From NCBI RefSeq assembly GCF_014873945.1, contig NZ_JADBEC010000001.1, forward strand, positions 1,771,001-1,835,000: DNA of 64,000 nucleotides, given 5' to 3'. The position numbers were made by a program, and so were the translations under genes. Shown piece after piece: positions 48,707 through 57,997 of this stretch (positions are counted from its first letter, which is position 1; every line of letters begins with the position of its first letter). The stretch is from Rhizobium viscosum. Lineage in GTDB: Bacteria; Pseudomonadota; Alphaproteobacteria; Rhizobiales; Rhizobiaceae. The notes beneath the pieces were generated by a model. It was not told where the DNA came from. It did no database searches and saw nothing but the letters and a program-made list of their open reading frames with translations.

Positions 48707-49711
48707 ATGCCTTATGATCCGAAGCCCGGTCCGCTGGGCTCAGATGACGACACCGTCAAGGTGGGCGCGCTGGCCGACGGCCTTTCCAGCGCTATCAATT
48801 CAACCGAAATCGATGATGATTCCACCGGTTACGTCGGCGGTATCGCCAATGGTGACAATCGCAACAACACCGACAACAGCACAGACGTGGACGTCAAGGC
48901 CAATGTCGATCTCGATGTGAAGACCGACAACGGCGACAACCGCGACAACGACTACGACTGGAGCTACAAGTCGGACGACGACACGAACACCAAGACGACC
49001 ACCATCAACGACAACGACACAACCACCACCACGAAGTCGGACTACGACTGGAGCTATGACGCCAAGTCATACAGCGACGACGACGTTGACATCAAGACGA
49101 TTACCGATAACGACACGAACACCAAGACCGATATCGACACCGACATCAAGACGGTCACGGATACCGACACCAAGACGACCACCAGTAGCCACAATACGAG
49201 CGACAGCTTCAACAAGACGGACACGGACTTTGCCGTTATTGACGATGTCAAGGACTTCGGGAACCTCGGCGTAGCCGGCCACGATCTCACCTTCGACATC
49301 GGGGATGACTTCTCCTTCACCCTCAATATCGACAATATCCTCAACGGCTCGCTTTCCGGCGAAGGCGCCGATTCTGTCTTCAGCACTGTCCAAGCCAACC
49401 ATCTCGCAGACCAGGATAAGGCCTGGAACATCACGATGGAGAACGGCGGCGCTCAGAACCACCTGAGTGCGAATGCCGGCACAGCGCACGGTGCTGACGG
49501 CATGGATATGGACAGCAAGGGCTGGGACCTCAAGGCAGGTGACGACGTCACAGGCACTTCCACAGCAGATGCTTCGGCAATTCTTGCCAATTCGGGCTTC
49601 CATATGGAGCTCGTTCAGGGCGCGAACATGCTCAGCAACGCTGTGGACTCCAGCGTCATCGGCGGTAACTCGCATGTTTCCGATGTCGGCGAAGATACCA
49701 GCGGACACTAA
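48707..49711 (+). CDS. Asp/Thr/Lys-rich low-complexity protein, probable type I secretion cargo
   Basis: The 334-residue product has no signal peptide. Residues 35-175 are made mostly of Asp, Thr, Asn and Lys, with the motif DYDWSY at 82-87 and again at 112-117, each followed by TNTKTTT- or TDNDTNTKT-like runs. Residues 175-334 look more ordered (HDLTFDIGDDFSFTLNIDN, then Gly/Ala/Ser-rich). There are no RTX GGxGxD repeats. I know no named family. Its place ahead of a repeat protein, an ABC exporter and a HlyD adaptor suggests leaderless type I secretion, and the acidic run suggests calcium binding. GGAGG lies 10 bases before ATG. Confidence 0.8.
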   Translation: MPYDPKPGPLGSDDDTVKVGALADGLSSAINSTEIDDDSTGYVGGIANGDNRNNTDNSTDVDVKANVDLDVKTDNGDNRDNDYDWSYKSDDDTNTKTTTINDNDTTTTTKSDYDWSYDAKSYSDDDVDIKTITDNDTNTKTDIDTDIKTVTDTDTKTTTSSHNTSDSFNKTDTDFAVIDDVKDFGNLGVAGHDLTFDIGDDFSFTLNIDNILNGSLSGEGADSVFSTVQANHLADQDKAWNITMENGGAQNHLSANAGTAHGADGMDMDSKGWDLKAGDDVTGTSTADASAILANSGFHMELVQGANMLSNAVDSSVIGGNSHVSDVGEDTSGH

Positions 49712-49731
49712 CCTCCAAGACCAAGAAAGGG

Positions 49732-49758
49732 CTGCACCGGCTTCGGCCGGTGCAGTTT
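49732..49758 (+). terminator. UUCG-capped hairpin between the two candidate cargo genes
   Basis: CTGCACCGGC and GCCGGTGCAG form a perfect 10-bp stem closed by the very stable tetraloop C(TTCG)G, followed by TTTG. With so short a T-run it is probably a partial terminator or 3'-end stabiliser that lets the first gene be expressed more than the rest. Confidence 0.6.
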
Positions 49759-49848
49759 GAATGCTTGCGTGCGAATTGACGAACAGCGCGGCTCCAGCAG
49801 AAGGGGATCGCATGGCCGGTCGTTTCTTCGACAGGGAGGGCCAAGGCA

Positions 49849-51909
49849 ATGCAGATTGAGAAATTCTCAGAAATCATCGCCCATTTCATCGGCATATTCG
49901 AAACGACGACCGAAGAGATGAGGCTGCGTGCGGAGCTGACGGAGGGTGCAGGCCCTGCCGAAAATAATCCGGCACTTGACGATCTGGTCGCCAACACGCC
50001 CACCTTCGCCTCCGATCTCGCGCTCCAGGACTACGATCCTGATGTCAACTACAGAAGCGTCAGCTATGAGATCATCTATGGCGGCGCCCGCCGATTCGGC
50101 CGCCCCTTCGAGGAGAGCATTGAAAAGCTCTCCGAGATTGCGCACCGCGATATGTCGTCGCTGCCCCGGTTCGGCAGCCCACAGGACATCAATGTCGAGG
50201 ACGACGAACAGCTGCAGGTTTTCAATGGTCCCGGATCGGTGATCGGATACGCTACGCAGGTCAACGTTCTCTTTGACGACGACTATCTCGATATGACGGA
50301 TGGCCACCATGCCCCCCGTGATACGAGCTTCGTCACCGAACGGCTGGCCGAGTTCAGTGCCCAAACCGAAATCTTCACTCCCTTTGCCAGTCTGCAGCGG
50401 ACCGACACTTTCGAAGGTGTCAAGCATATCGCCAATGATATGGAAGCCTACATTCGTGCGGTGAAGGATTCCGGCCAGACATCGTTCGGAACGAACGAAC
50501 CGCCGGCAGACAATCCAAACGACCAGGCGCATGATTTCGTTCTGGCAGGATCCGAGATCACCGGAACCCACATGAACGGCAAACTTGTTTCAGAGGTTCC
50601 GGCGCTGGACGATATGCTGCCGGACCGTGGCCTTGCCAAGCTGCCGGAAGATCCCGACGAAACCCAGACATCGGTTGAGCAGCATGACCCGGCTTCAAGC
50701 AGCCTGGAGGTCACTGCCGGCGCAAACCTCGTCGCGAATATAGCCTCCGTCATCAACACCGCGGTAATCTCTTCCGTGACTGCGGTCATGGGCGACTACC
50801 ACCAGATCGATGCCATCACGCAGGTTTACGCCTACAGCGACGATGACGATATCGCCTCGTTGTTCCATTCCTCGGCCGATGCGGCCGATGGTGCCGGCGT
50901 CACGGCCTACAATATCGCCAGCTTTGAACGCGACACGTACCAATCGACCCAGCCGGAGACGACAGTCGATGCACATGGCGATCCCATTTTTCCGATGGCC
51001 TGGCGGGTCAGCATCGTCAACGGCGACGTATCTTTCGTAAACTGGGTCGAGCAGTATCATTTCGTCAGCGATAACGACACGATGACCGTCACGACGAGCG
51101 GCTCGCAAACGACTGTTCTGACCGGCGGCAATACGACACTGAATTTCTCGTCGTTCTTCGAAATGGGCCTGCAATACGATCTGGTGATCGTCGGCGGCAG
51201 CGTCTACGATATCAACAGCATCACGCAGATTTCGCTTCTCTACGACAACGACTGGGTTCGCGCCGAGGACGGCGTGGACGGCAATGCCGCCATCCAATCC
51301 GGCAACAATCTCATCTGGAACTTTGCAGCGATCCACAATGTCGGGGCCAATGACCGGTTCGAGACCATGCCCGACTATATGCATCAGGCAGAGAAGGGAA
51401 TTCTGGAACGCGATCCGACAATGCCTGAAGGCTTGTCCACCGATCTCAATTTCCAGGGCTATGTCGGCCTGAATGTCCTCTACATCACCGGCAATCTCTT
51501 CGACATGACCATCATCAAACAGGTCGCCGTGCTCGGAGATTCTGACGACGTGACCCAAGCCGCAGCCGAGCTCCTAAAGAATAATCAGGACGCCGTGATC
51601 ACGATCGATACAGGCAGCAATACCGTCGCCAACATCGCTCAAATCGTCGACTACGACAGCTTCGGCAATACTACTTACATTGCCGGTCAGCTCTATTCCG
51701 ACGCTATTCTCATTCAGGGTGGGATCATAGAGCACGATGCCACCGCGCCCGAGATGGCAGGCGAAAAGCTTGCCAATGAAGTCATCGCCTTTCTCGATGA
51801 CGATGGCCCCCAAGGCACGGACAGTGGCGATGGCATCATCAACGGCGGGCATGACCTTTCATGGTCGTCCGCCCATCCTTCCGATGTAATGCAAGTCGTG
51901 GTCGCGTGA
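49849..51909 (+). CDS. 686-residue repeat protein, probable type I secretion cargo
   Basis: The acidic product has no signal peptide. From about residue 290 it holds at least four copies of a unit of 40-45 residues: G-x-N near the start, a hydrophobic NxA or NFxx strand, an IxG-x-x-Y/F-D turn, I-x-Q and an acidic end such as YSDDDD, LYDNDW or LGDSDD. Copies lie at about 290-334, 426-470, 485-568 (with an insert) and 589-630; a weaker one is near 130-148. The C-terminus (NGGHDLSWSS, then MQVVVA) has the hydrophobic end common in type I substrates. No RTX nonapeptides are present. The exporter gene follows after 24 bases. Confidence 0.82.
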   Translation: MQIEKFSEIIAHFIGIFETTTEEMRLRAELTEGAGPAENNPALDDLVANTPTFASDLALQDYDPDVNYRSVSYEIIYGGARRFGRPFEESIEKLSEIAHRDMSSLPRFGSPQDINVEDDEQLQVFNGPGSVIGYATQVNVLFDDDYLDMTDGHHAPRDTSFVTERLAEFSAQTEIFTPFASLQRTDTFEGVKHIANDMEAYIRAVKDSGQTSFGTNEPPADNPNDQAHDFVLAGSEITGTHMNGKLVSEVPALDDMLPDRGLAKLPEDPDETQTSVEQHDPASSSLEVTAGANLVANIASVINTAVISSVTAVMGDYHQIDAITQVYAYSDDDDIASLFHSSADAADGAGVTAYNIASFERDTYQSTQPETTVDAHGDPIFPMAWRVSIVNGDVSFVNWVEQYHFVSDNDTMTVTTSGSQTTVLTGGNTTLNFSSFFEMGLQYDLVIVGGSVYDINSITQISLLYDNDWVRAEDGVDGNAAIQSGNNLIWNFAAIHNVGANDRFETMPDYMHQAEKGILERDPTMPEGLSTDLNFQGYVGLNVLYITGNLFDMTIIKQVAVLGDSDDVTQAAAELLKNNQDAVITIDTGSNTVANIAQIVDYDSFGNTTYIAGQLYSDAILIQGGIIEHDATAPEMAGEKLANEVIAFLDDDGPQGTDSGDGIINGGHDLSWSSAHPSDVMQVVVA

Positions 51910-51933
51910 CCTGGTATCTTGGGAGAGACCGCG

Positions 51934-54213
51934 ATGAACCAGATCTCAAAACAGATTTTTGCAGATGGCAGCGCACTCGATCTGCGTGGCGAAAAGCCAT
52001 CCCCCACGGCGGCAAATCCTCAGGATTTTCTGACGGAGTCCTGCGTTTCGGCCATCGACGATGCAGTGGATCATCTTCGCCAGCTGACACGCAAGGTGTC
52101 TTCCTATCCCCGTGAAATCGAGGCTGCCGAGGTTGTTGCTGAAGAGAAGGTGGATGACGTGCAAACCGTGATGCCGACCGAACAATCTGAAAGGCAACGT
52201 TCCCGCCACGACATACCCGTCACCAATATTGTAGAGCCGGAAACAAAGCCGCAGTCAGGTCAAGAACTGCGGGCGACGCCCGGTATCGAGGCACGGCGGA
52301 CGCCCGATGAACCCAACGAGTTCAAGGCAAAGCCGGATATTCCGTTTGCCAAGACGATCGACAGCGACACCGGCCCGGTGAAGGAAAATGAGCGTCGTCT
52401 GCGTACAGGTGGCGGCGGCGGAGGCGGCAAGGAGCCGGATTTCGGCGGCGGCGGCGGTGGTGGCGGCGGCGGAAACAGCGGCTTCCACAAGCGTAGCGAG
52501 CCGGTGAATTTCGCCTTGAGCCTTGCGCGAGGCATCGCGGTCATCAGGCGCAACCTCGCCATCGTGATGGTCTTCACGATCGCGATCAACGTGCTCCTGC
52601 TGGCGATCCCACTCTACCTCTTCCAGATTTCGGACCGCGTCCTGACCAGTCGTTCCATCGACACGTTGGTGATGCTTTCCATCGTGGTGGTGGGAGCCGT
52701 CCTCATACAGGCCTTCCTGGATTCTGTCCGGCGCTTCATCCTGATGCGGACTGCTGTTGAACTGGAAGTCCAGCTAGGCGCCCCGATTCTCAGTGCAGCT
52801 GCTCGCGCCTCGCTGCATGGAAGTGGCAAGGATTACCAGATCCTGCAGGACCTTCAGTCTCTCCGCAGCTTTTTGACTTCAGGAACGCTGATTGCCTTCC
52901 TCGACGCGCCGCTGATGCCCCTCTTCGTGATCGTCGTCTACCTGGTGCATCCGCATCTCGGCATCATCATCATGGTCTGCTGCGCAGTGCTGTTTGTGAT
53001 CGCCTTCCTGAACCAGAGGTTCACGGCCAAACAGTTCGCCGAATCCAATAGCTATCTCAGCCGCGCGAATTTCCATCTCGATTCCATGTCGCGGAATTCG
53101 CAGATCATCAACGCGCTCGCCATGATCCCGGAGGCGGTGAAGATGTGGGGCCGCGAAACCGCCGGCTCGCTGAAATCCCACGTCCAGGCGCAGGACCGCA
53201 ACATCATCTTCACCGGCATTTCTAAGGCCTGCCGCATGATCACGCAGGTCGGGCTTCTGGGCTGGGGTGCGCATCTGTCGCTGTCAGGAGAGTTGACGGG
53301 CGGTATGGTCATCGCCGCCTCGATCATTTCCGGCCGCGCGCTGGCGCCGATTGAAGGAGCGATCGAAGGCTGGCATCAGTTCAACCGATCGGCAGCCGCC
53401 TATGGCCGCATCAAGAATCTGCTGCTGACCTCGCCGCTCAACTTTCCGCGGCTGCGGCTTCCCAATCCGGAAGGGCGGCTGGACGTGGAGCGGATCCTCT
53501 TCGTCCCGCCCCCTCAGAAGAAGGTGATCCTGAACGGCATCTCCTTCTCGCTGAGGAAAGGTGAATCGCTGGCGATCATCGGCAATTCCGGTTCCGGCAA
53601 AACGACACTCGGCAAGATGCTGGTGGGCTCGATCCTGCCGACCTCGGGCAATGTACGCCTCGACCTCATGGATCTGCGCAATTGGGACCAACGACAGTTC
53701 GGCGAGAGCATCGGCTATCTGCCGCAGGACGTGCAGCTCTTCCCGGGCACCATCAAGGCCAATATCTGCCGCATGCGCGATGACGTCGAAGACCGGCAGA
53801 TCTACGAAGCCGCCGTCCTTGCCGACGTGCATGAACTGATCGCCGGCTTCCCACAGGGCTATGAGACCGTCGTCGCAGCCGATGGCGCGCCGCTTTCGGG
53901 CGGCCAGAAACAGCGTATCGCGCTGGCACGCGCATTCTTCGGCGATCCTAAATTCGTCGTGCTCGACGAGCCCAATTCCAACCTCGACACCCAGGGTGAA
54001 GCCGCTCTCGCAAAAGCGCTGATCCATGCCAAGAAACAGGGCATCACAACGGTTACGATCACACAGCGCCCGGCACTTCTGCAGTGCGTGGACAAGATCA
54101 TGGTCCTCAAGGACGGCACGGTCGCCATGTTCGGCGAGCGCATAGAGGTGCTGCAGGCCCTCTCCAAGGGCAATGGCGGCAACGGCCAGCAGACGCCGCG
54201 TATCGAAAGGTAA
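51934..54213 (+). CDS. type I secretion ABC exporter with polyglycine N-terminal extension
   Basis: The 759-residue product has a PrtD-type core: membrane domain about 195-480, then an ATPase with Walker A GNSGSGKTT near 547-555, signature LSGGQKQRIALARAF and Walker B VVLDEPNSNLD. Before the core is an unusual hydrophilic extension of some 190 residues that ends in seven glycines (159-165), KEPDF and ten glycines (171-180). No peptidase C39 or CLD domain is evident. ATG 51934 follows GGGAGAG by 6 bases. It likely exports the two proteins encoded just upstream. Confidence 0.92.
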   Translation: MNQISKQIFADGSALDLRGEKPSPTAANPQDFLTESCVSAIDDAVDHLRQLTRKVSSYPREIEAAEVVAEEKVDDVQTVMPTEQSERQRSRHDIPVTNIVEPETKPQSGQELRATPGIEARRTPDEPNEFKAKPDIPFAKTIDSDTGPVKENERRLRTGGGGGGGKEPDFGGGGGGGGGGNSGFHKRSEPVNFALSLARGIAVIRRNLAIVMVFTIAINVLLLAIPLYLFQISDRVLTSRSIDTLVMLSIVVVGAVLIQAFLDSVRRFILMRTAVELEVQLGAPILSAAARASLHGSGKDYQILQDLQSLRSFLTSGTLIAFLDAPLMPLFVIVVYLVHPHLGIIIMVCCAVLFVIAFLNQRFTAKQFAESNSYLSRANFHLDSMSRNSQIINALAMIPEAVKMWGRETAGSLKSHVQAQDRNIIFTGISKACRMITQVGLLGWGAHLSLSGELTGGMVIAASIISGRALAPIEGAIEGWHQFNRSAAAYGRIKNLLLTSPLNFPRLRLPNPEGRLDVERILFVPPPQKKVILNGISFSLRKGESLAIIGNSGSGKTTLGKMLVGSILPTSGNVRLDLMDLRNWDQRQFGESIGYLPQDVQLFPGTIKANICRMRDDVEDRQIYEAAVLADVHELIAGFPQGYETVVAADGAPLSGGQKQRIALARAFFGDPKFVVLDEPNSNLDTQGEAALAKALIHAKKQGITTVTITQRPALLQCVDKIMVLKDGTVAMFGERIEVLQALSKGNGGNGQQTPRIER

Positions 54214-54218
54214 GGGCG

Positions 54219-55568
54219 ATGGGAAGGAAGAAGCAGGAATCAACCGGCCCGGCACAGCTCGAATGGTATGGCGATGTTCCGCGCTCCATCCGTCTGCACA
54301 GCTTTGTTGGCCTAACGGTACTTTTCGCCTCCTTCGGCGGTTTTGGATATTGGGCGGCAACAGCGCCGCTGGCATCGGCAATCATCGCGCAGGGCAGCTT
54401 CGTGGCAACCGGCAACAACAAGGTCGTTCAACACCTCGAAGGTGGCATCATCAAGGAAATGATGGTCGGCGAAGGCGCAAGCGTCAAGGAAGGCGACGTA
54501 CTGTTGACGCTCGACCAGACAGCCGCCCTGACCAACGAACGCATGCTGAAGCTGAGGCGGCTGCGCCTGGAGGCGGTGGTCGCGCGCCTCAGGGCCGAAG
54601 CACAGGGAACGAATGAATTGAAGCTTCCTGATATCGTCATGGCCGAGGCGAGCGACCCAGACGTCAACGCCATCATCCAGAGCCAGAACGTCGTCTTTCG
54701 CAGCAAGCAGGTCAAGCTCGACGAGCAGCTCAACCTGATCGAAAAGAACATCAAGTCGCTGGAATACCGCTTCGACGGCTACAAGGGCCAGCGCGAAGCC
54801 TTCGAAAGGCAACTGGCCCTGCTCTCGGATGAGCGGGACTCCAAGGAGCGGCTCGTCAAGGTCGGCTATATGCGCAAGACCGATCTTCTGGCCATCGAGC
54901 GCGCCATCGCCGATGCGATGGGTGATATTTCGCGCCTGAACGGTGAACTGAACGAGAGCGAGGCGGAAATCGCCAAATTCCGGCAGGAAGCCATCATCGC
55001 CGTCAATTCCAACAAGCAGGCAGCACTCGATGCGCTGGAGACTGCTGAATCAGACCTCGACAGCGTACGTCAGCAGATGCATGAGGCAGCCGGCGTTCTG
55101 GAGCGTACGGTCATCCGTTCGCCAGTGACCGGCACCGTTGTGCGCTCCTACTATCACACTGCTGGTGGCGTCATCACCACCGGTAAGCCCATCATGGAGA
55201 TCCTGCCGGCGCATGTGCCGCTGATCTTGGAGGCGCAGGTATTGCGTACCTCCATCGATCAGCTTCACGAGGGGCAGACGGCGGCAATCCGCCTGACTGC
55301 CCTCAACAGGCGCACCACGCCGGTTCTGGAAGGCAAGGTCTTCTATGTTTCGGCCGACTCCATTGAGGAAAATGCCGGCATGTCCGTCAAGGACGTATAC
55401 ATCGTGCGTGTAGAGATCCCGGACTCGCAAATTGCCCGCGTTCATAACTTCCATCCGGTTCCCGGCATGCCTGCCGAAGTGCTGATCCAGAGTTCGGAGC
55501 GCACCTTCTTCGAATATCTGAGCAAACCGATCGCCGACAGCATGTCACGCGCATTTAAGGAGCGTTAG
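54219..55568 (+). CDS. HlyD-family membrane fusion protein of type I secretion
   Basis: The 449-residue adaptor has one N-terminal membrane helix (about 27-48), lipoyl-like halves (VQHLEGGIIKEMMVGEGASVKEGD near 70 and RSPVTGTVVRSYYHTAGGVI near 305), a long coiled-coil between them and a C-terminal beta domain (SVKDVYIVRVEIP, GMPAEVLIQSSERTFFEYL). It links the exporter to an outer-membrane TolC, which is not encoded here. It starts 5 bases after the exporter stop. Confidence 0.93.
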   Translation: MGRKKQESTGPAQLEWYGDVPRSIRLHSFVGLTVLFASFGGFGYWAATAPLASAIIAQGSFVATGNNKVVQHLEGGIIKEMMVGEGASVKEGDVLLTLDQTAALTNERMLKLRRLRLEAVVARLRAEAQGTNELKLPDIVMAEASDPDVNAIIQSQNVVFRSKQVKLDEQLNLIEKNIKSLEYRFDGYKGQREAFERQLALLSDERDSKERLVKVGYMRKTDLLAIERAIADAMGDISRLNGELNESEAEIAKFRQEAIIAVNSNKQAALDALETAESDLDSVRQQMHEAAGVLERTVIRSPVTGTVVRSYYHTAGGVITTGKPIMEILPAHVPLILEAQVLRTSIDQLHEGQTAAIRLTALNRRTTPVLEGKVFYVSADSIEENAGMSVKDVYIVRVEIPDSQIARVHNFHPVPGMPAEVLIQSSERTFFEYLSKPIADSMSRAFKER

Positions 55569-55648
55569 GCGCAGAAATGGCCGAAGCGGACAACGACATT
55601 ATCTGATATAGTCCATGTATTGTCAGCGTTGAGCCGAGGGAGTTCAGC

Positions 55649-56137
55649 ATGCCGGCTATGTCCGATGTATTATTGAGTGTTGGGCGCTTAAACTATGTTT
55701 GGACGAATACAGAAAGCCTGCTGATCTATATTATAGCCCACCTTCTCAAAGTGGAGAAGGAGGCGGCGATCGTGGTCTTCCTGACGCTTAATACGACACG
55801 TGCACGCATAGATCTCGTCGAGCGTCTCGCAAAGCTTCCTTCGACGCCAGCAGCGGACCGCAAGGCCGTTCTCTCGGCCATGTCGCGCCTGAAGAAGGAA
55901 TCGAAGATGCGCAACAAATACAATCATTGCATCTATTCCTTCGACGAGAAGGGCGAAATCTCCAGCACGCAGCTCATGCGCCTGGTCGAGGACGACAAGG
56001 AAATTCGCTACGGAAAGGTCGAACAAATGGATGATCGGGAATTGGAACTCCTGGAGAAATCGATTGGCGAGATCGTCAATATCAGCAAGGCGCTCTGGGC
56101 TTTCATCCATGCCAGCCCACGGATTGTAGCGCTCTAA
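55649..56137 (+). CDS. hypothetical helical protein
   Basis: The 162-residue product is predicted helical with no signal peptide. The N-terminal helix (NYVWTNTESLLIYIIAHLL) and a later MRNKYNHCIYSFDEKGEI segment, with R-N-K-Y-N-H, recall HEPN-like nucleotide-binding or toxin-type helices. I cannot place it in a family. It lies 80 bases after the HlyD gene, so it could belong to the secretion operon, though a separate promoter is possible. ATG 55649 or ATG 55658 could be the start. Confidence 0.65.
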   Translation: MPAMSDVLLSVGRLNYVWTNTESLLIYIIAHLLKVEKEAAIVVFLTLNTTRARIDLVERLAKLPSTPAADRKAVLSAMSRLKKESKMRNKYNHCIYSFDEKGEISSTQLMRLVEDDKEIRYGKVEQMDDRELELLEKSIGEIVNISKALWAFIHASPRIVAL

Positions 56138-56274
56138 CATTGCCCGTCTAAAGCGGCTGCCTTGGGCTAATCCCATTTCGTCTCAAGGATTCACCCGGAC
56201 GGTTTATTTGAAGATCGATGTTTCCCATTAGACTGGAATTTCCCGAATTAGGTACGGAGTATTGGGAGGGGGGC

Positions 56275-57921
56275 ATGCGCATCGATGTCATTGATACCGT
56301 CGCCGGTTTTGACGCCGTTCGCGACAACTGGGATCAGGTCTATCGGGACGATCCAGATGCCCAACATTTCCTCTCCTGGACATGGCTTAGAGACTTTCTT
56401 GGGCACCGCGGCCGCTGGTTCGTTCTGGCGCTGCGCGAGCGGGAGCGGGATGCTCCCTATGTCGCCTTTTTGCCGCTGAGATTGCTCACGAAACTCGATG
56501 AGCAGAGCGGGCTTTTTTATGATGAAATCGTCATGGGCGGGAATTATTCGGCCGACTATACCGGCCTCATCGTCATGCCTGGTTACGAGCAAAAGGCCAT
56601 CGCCGGTTTTGCCGCTTATCTTAAACAGCAGAACTGGACGCATCTCAGGCTGGAGCATTTCAGCGGGCCACCGGAACGGCGAGACAAGATAATCCAGGCG
56701 TTGCAGGGGCCACTCGTCATGTTCCGTGACAACGCCCTAGCCAGCCATGATAATATCGACAATACGATCTGCCCGGTCGTCTTCCTGCCTGCAAGTTGGG
56801 ATGATTATCTGGATCAGAAGATGAGCAGTCAGACACGCCAGAAGCTGCGCCGCTTCCTGCGCAAGCTCGATGGCGACGAAGGCTACCGGATCACGATGGC
56901 AACACCTGAGACCATTGACCGCGACCTCACCATTCTCTTTGACTTCTGGCGCACGCGATGGACGGAGCGCAAAGGACTGGAGCGGACGGAGCGGCTGATC
57001 AATTCCACGCGTGAAATGCTGATGGACTGCTTCAAGAGCGGCACGCTCGACGTCCCTGTCTTCTGGTTCGGTGAACAGCCGCTCGGCGCCCTCGCCAACA
57101 TCGTCGACCGCCCGAAAAAGACGATCCTCTTCTATATCACCGGTCGTGACGAGAACTGGAAAACGCCATCTCCCGGTCTGATGCTGCATGGATATTGCAT
57201 CCGCCGGGCGATCGAAGACGGCTTCCTGTTCTATGATTTCCTGCGCGGAAACGAACCTTACAAATATGTCTTCGGCGCTGACGAGCGGCGGATCAGTTAT
57301 ACGCTCTTCAGGACCCGCGACGGACGCAACCTCGGCGGCGTTCTGCATCCGCGCAGCGTCAACTATGTCTACGAGCAAGCACTCGAAATGTATCGAAAGG
57401 GTGAGAAAGGAAAAGCCGAGATCGTCTTCACACAGGTTCTGCAATCGTCGCCGGGGCATCCCGGTGCCGAATTTGGCCTTGCCAACCTGCTCTTCGAGCG
57501 TGGAAAGCTGACCGAAGCCCTTGCCGCCTATCAGTTGCTGCTGGAACGCACCGCCGAGCCATTGCCGATTGCACTTCGCCTTGGAGATACGCAATTGGCA
57601 CTGAAACTCTATGAGGATGCAGCCCTAACCTTCCATCGCATCGGGGAGCAAGCGCCCCATGTGGTTCAGGCCCGCTACAAGGAAGGTATCGCCCTCATCG
57701 CAGCACGCCGTTTCACGCAAGCCGAGACGGTGCTCGCGGCGATCCGGGATATCCATACCGACGATCCTGCCGCCATTCCCTATACCGAATTTGCTTCCGT
57801 GGCGCTTGGGCGTCTACGTCAGCACATTGCGGCGTTGGAAGCCGATGAACAGATTCCTGAAGGCATGATGGGATTGCCTGGAAAGCGCGGCGGCGAGAAA
57901 CGCCGCCCACGCATGCACTAG
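56275..57921 (+). CDS. GNAT-type acyltransferase (BioF2/CelD-like) fused to TPR repeats
   Basis: The 548-residue product has a CelD/BcsL-type acyltransferase region over about residues 1-360 (SWTWLRDFLG, SSQTRQKLRRFLRKLDGDEGY, GLMLHGYCIRRAIEDGFLFYDFLRGNEPYKYVFG). About 150 residues of tetratricopeptide-type helices follow (ALEMYRKGEKGKAEIVFTQVL, LLFERGKLTEALAAYQLLLE, and others). The acyltransferase domain is found in genes for polysaccharide modification. ATG 56275 is used because GGGAGGGGGG lies 2-9 bases ahead; an earlier ATG at 56218 is less likely. Confidence 0.83.
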   Translation: MRIDVIDTVAGFDAVRDNWDQVYRDDPDAQHFLSWTWLRDFLGHRGRWFVLALRERERDAPYVAFLPLRLLTKLDEQSGLFYDEIVMGGNYSADYTGLIVMPGYEQKAIAGFAAYLKQQNWTHLRLEHFSGPPERRDKIIQALQGPLVMFRDNALASHDNIDNTICPVVFLPASWDDYLDQKMSSQTRQKLRRFLRKLDGDEGYRITMATPETIDRDLTILFDFWRTRWTERKGLERTERLINSTREMLMDCFKSGTLDVPVFWFGEQPLGALANIVDRPKKTILFYITGRDENWKTPSPGLMLHGYCIRRAIEDGFLFYDFLRGNEPYKYVFGADERRISYTLFRTRDGRNLGGVLHPRSVNYVYEQALEMYRKGEKGKAEIVFTQVLQSSPGHPGAEFGLANLLFERGKLTEALAAYQLLLERTAEPLPIALRLGDTQLALKLYEDAALTFHRIGEQAPHVVQARYKEGIALIAARRFTQAETVLAAIRDIHTDDPAAIPYTEFASVALGRLRQHIAALEADEQIPEGMMGLPGKRGGEKRRPRMH

Positions 57922-57997
57922 GTCCTTGCTTGATACATGTCGCCACCGCGAAACCGCCGCGCATTTTTTAAGCGCCACGCTTTAGGCCTGACGGAGC

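Noticed and set aside
52408..52473. GGC-rich repeat as a possible mobile or CRISPR-like element
   Set aside because: It is an in-frame polyglycine coding tract within the exporter gene; there are no spacers or flanking repeats.
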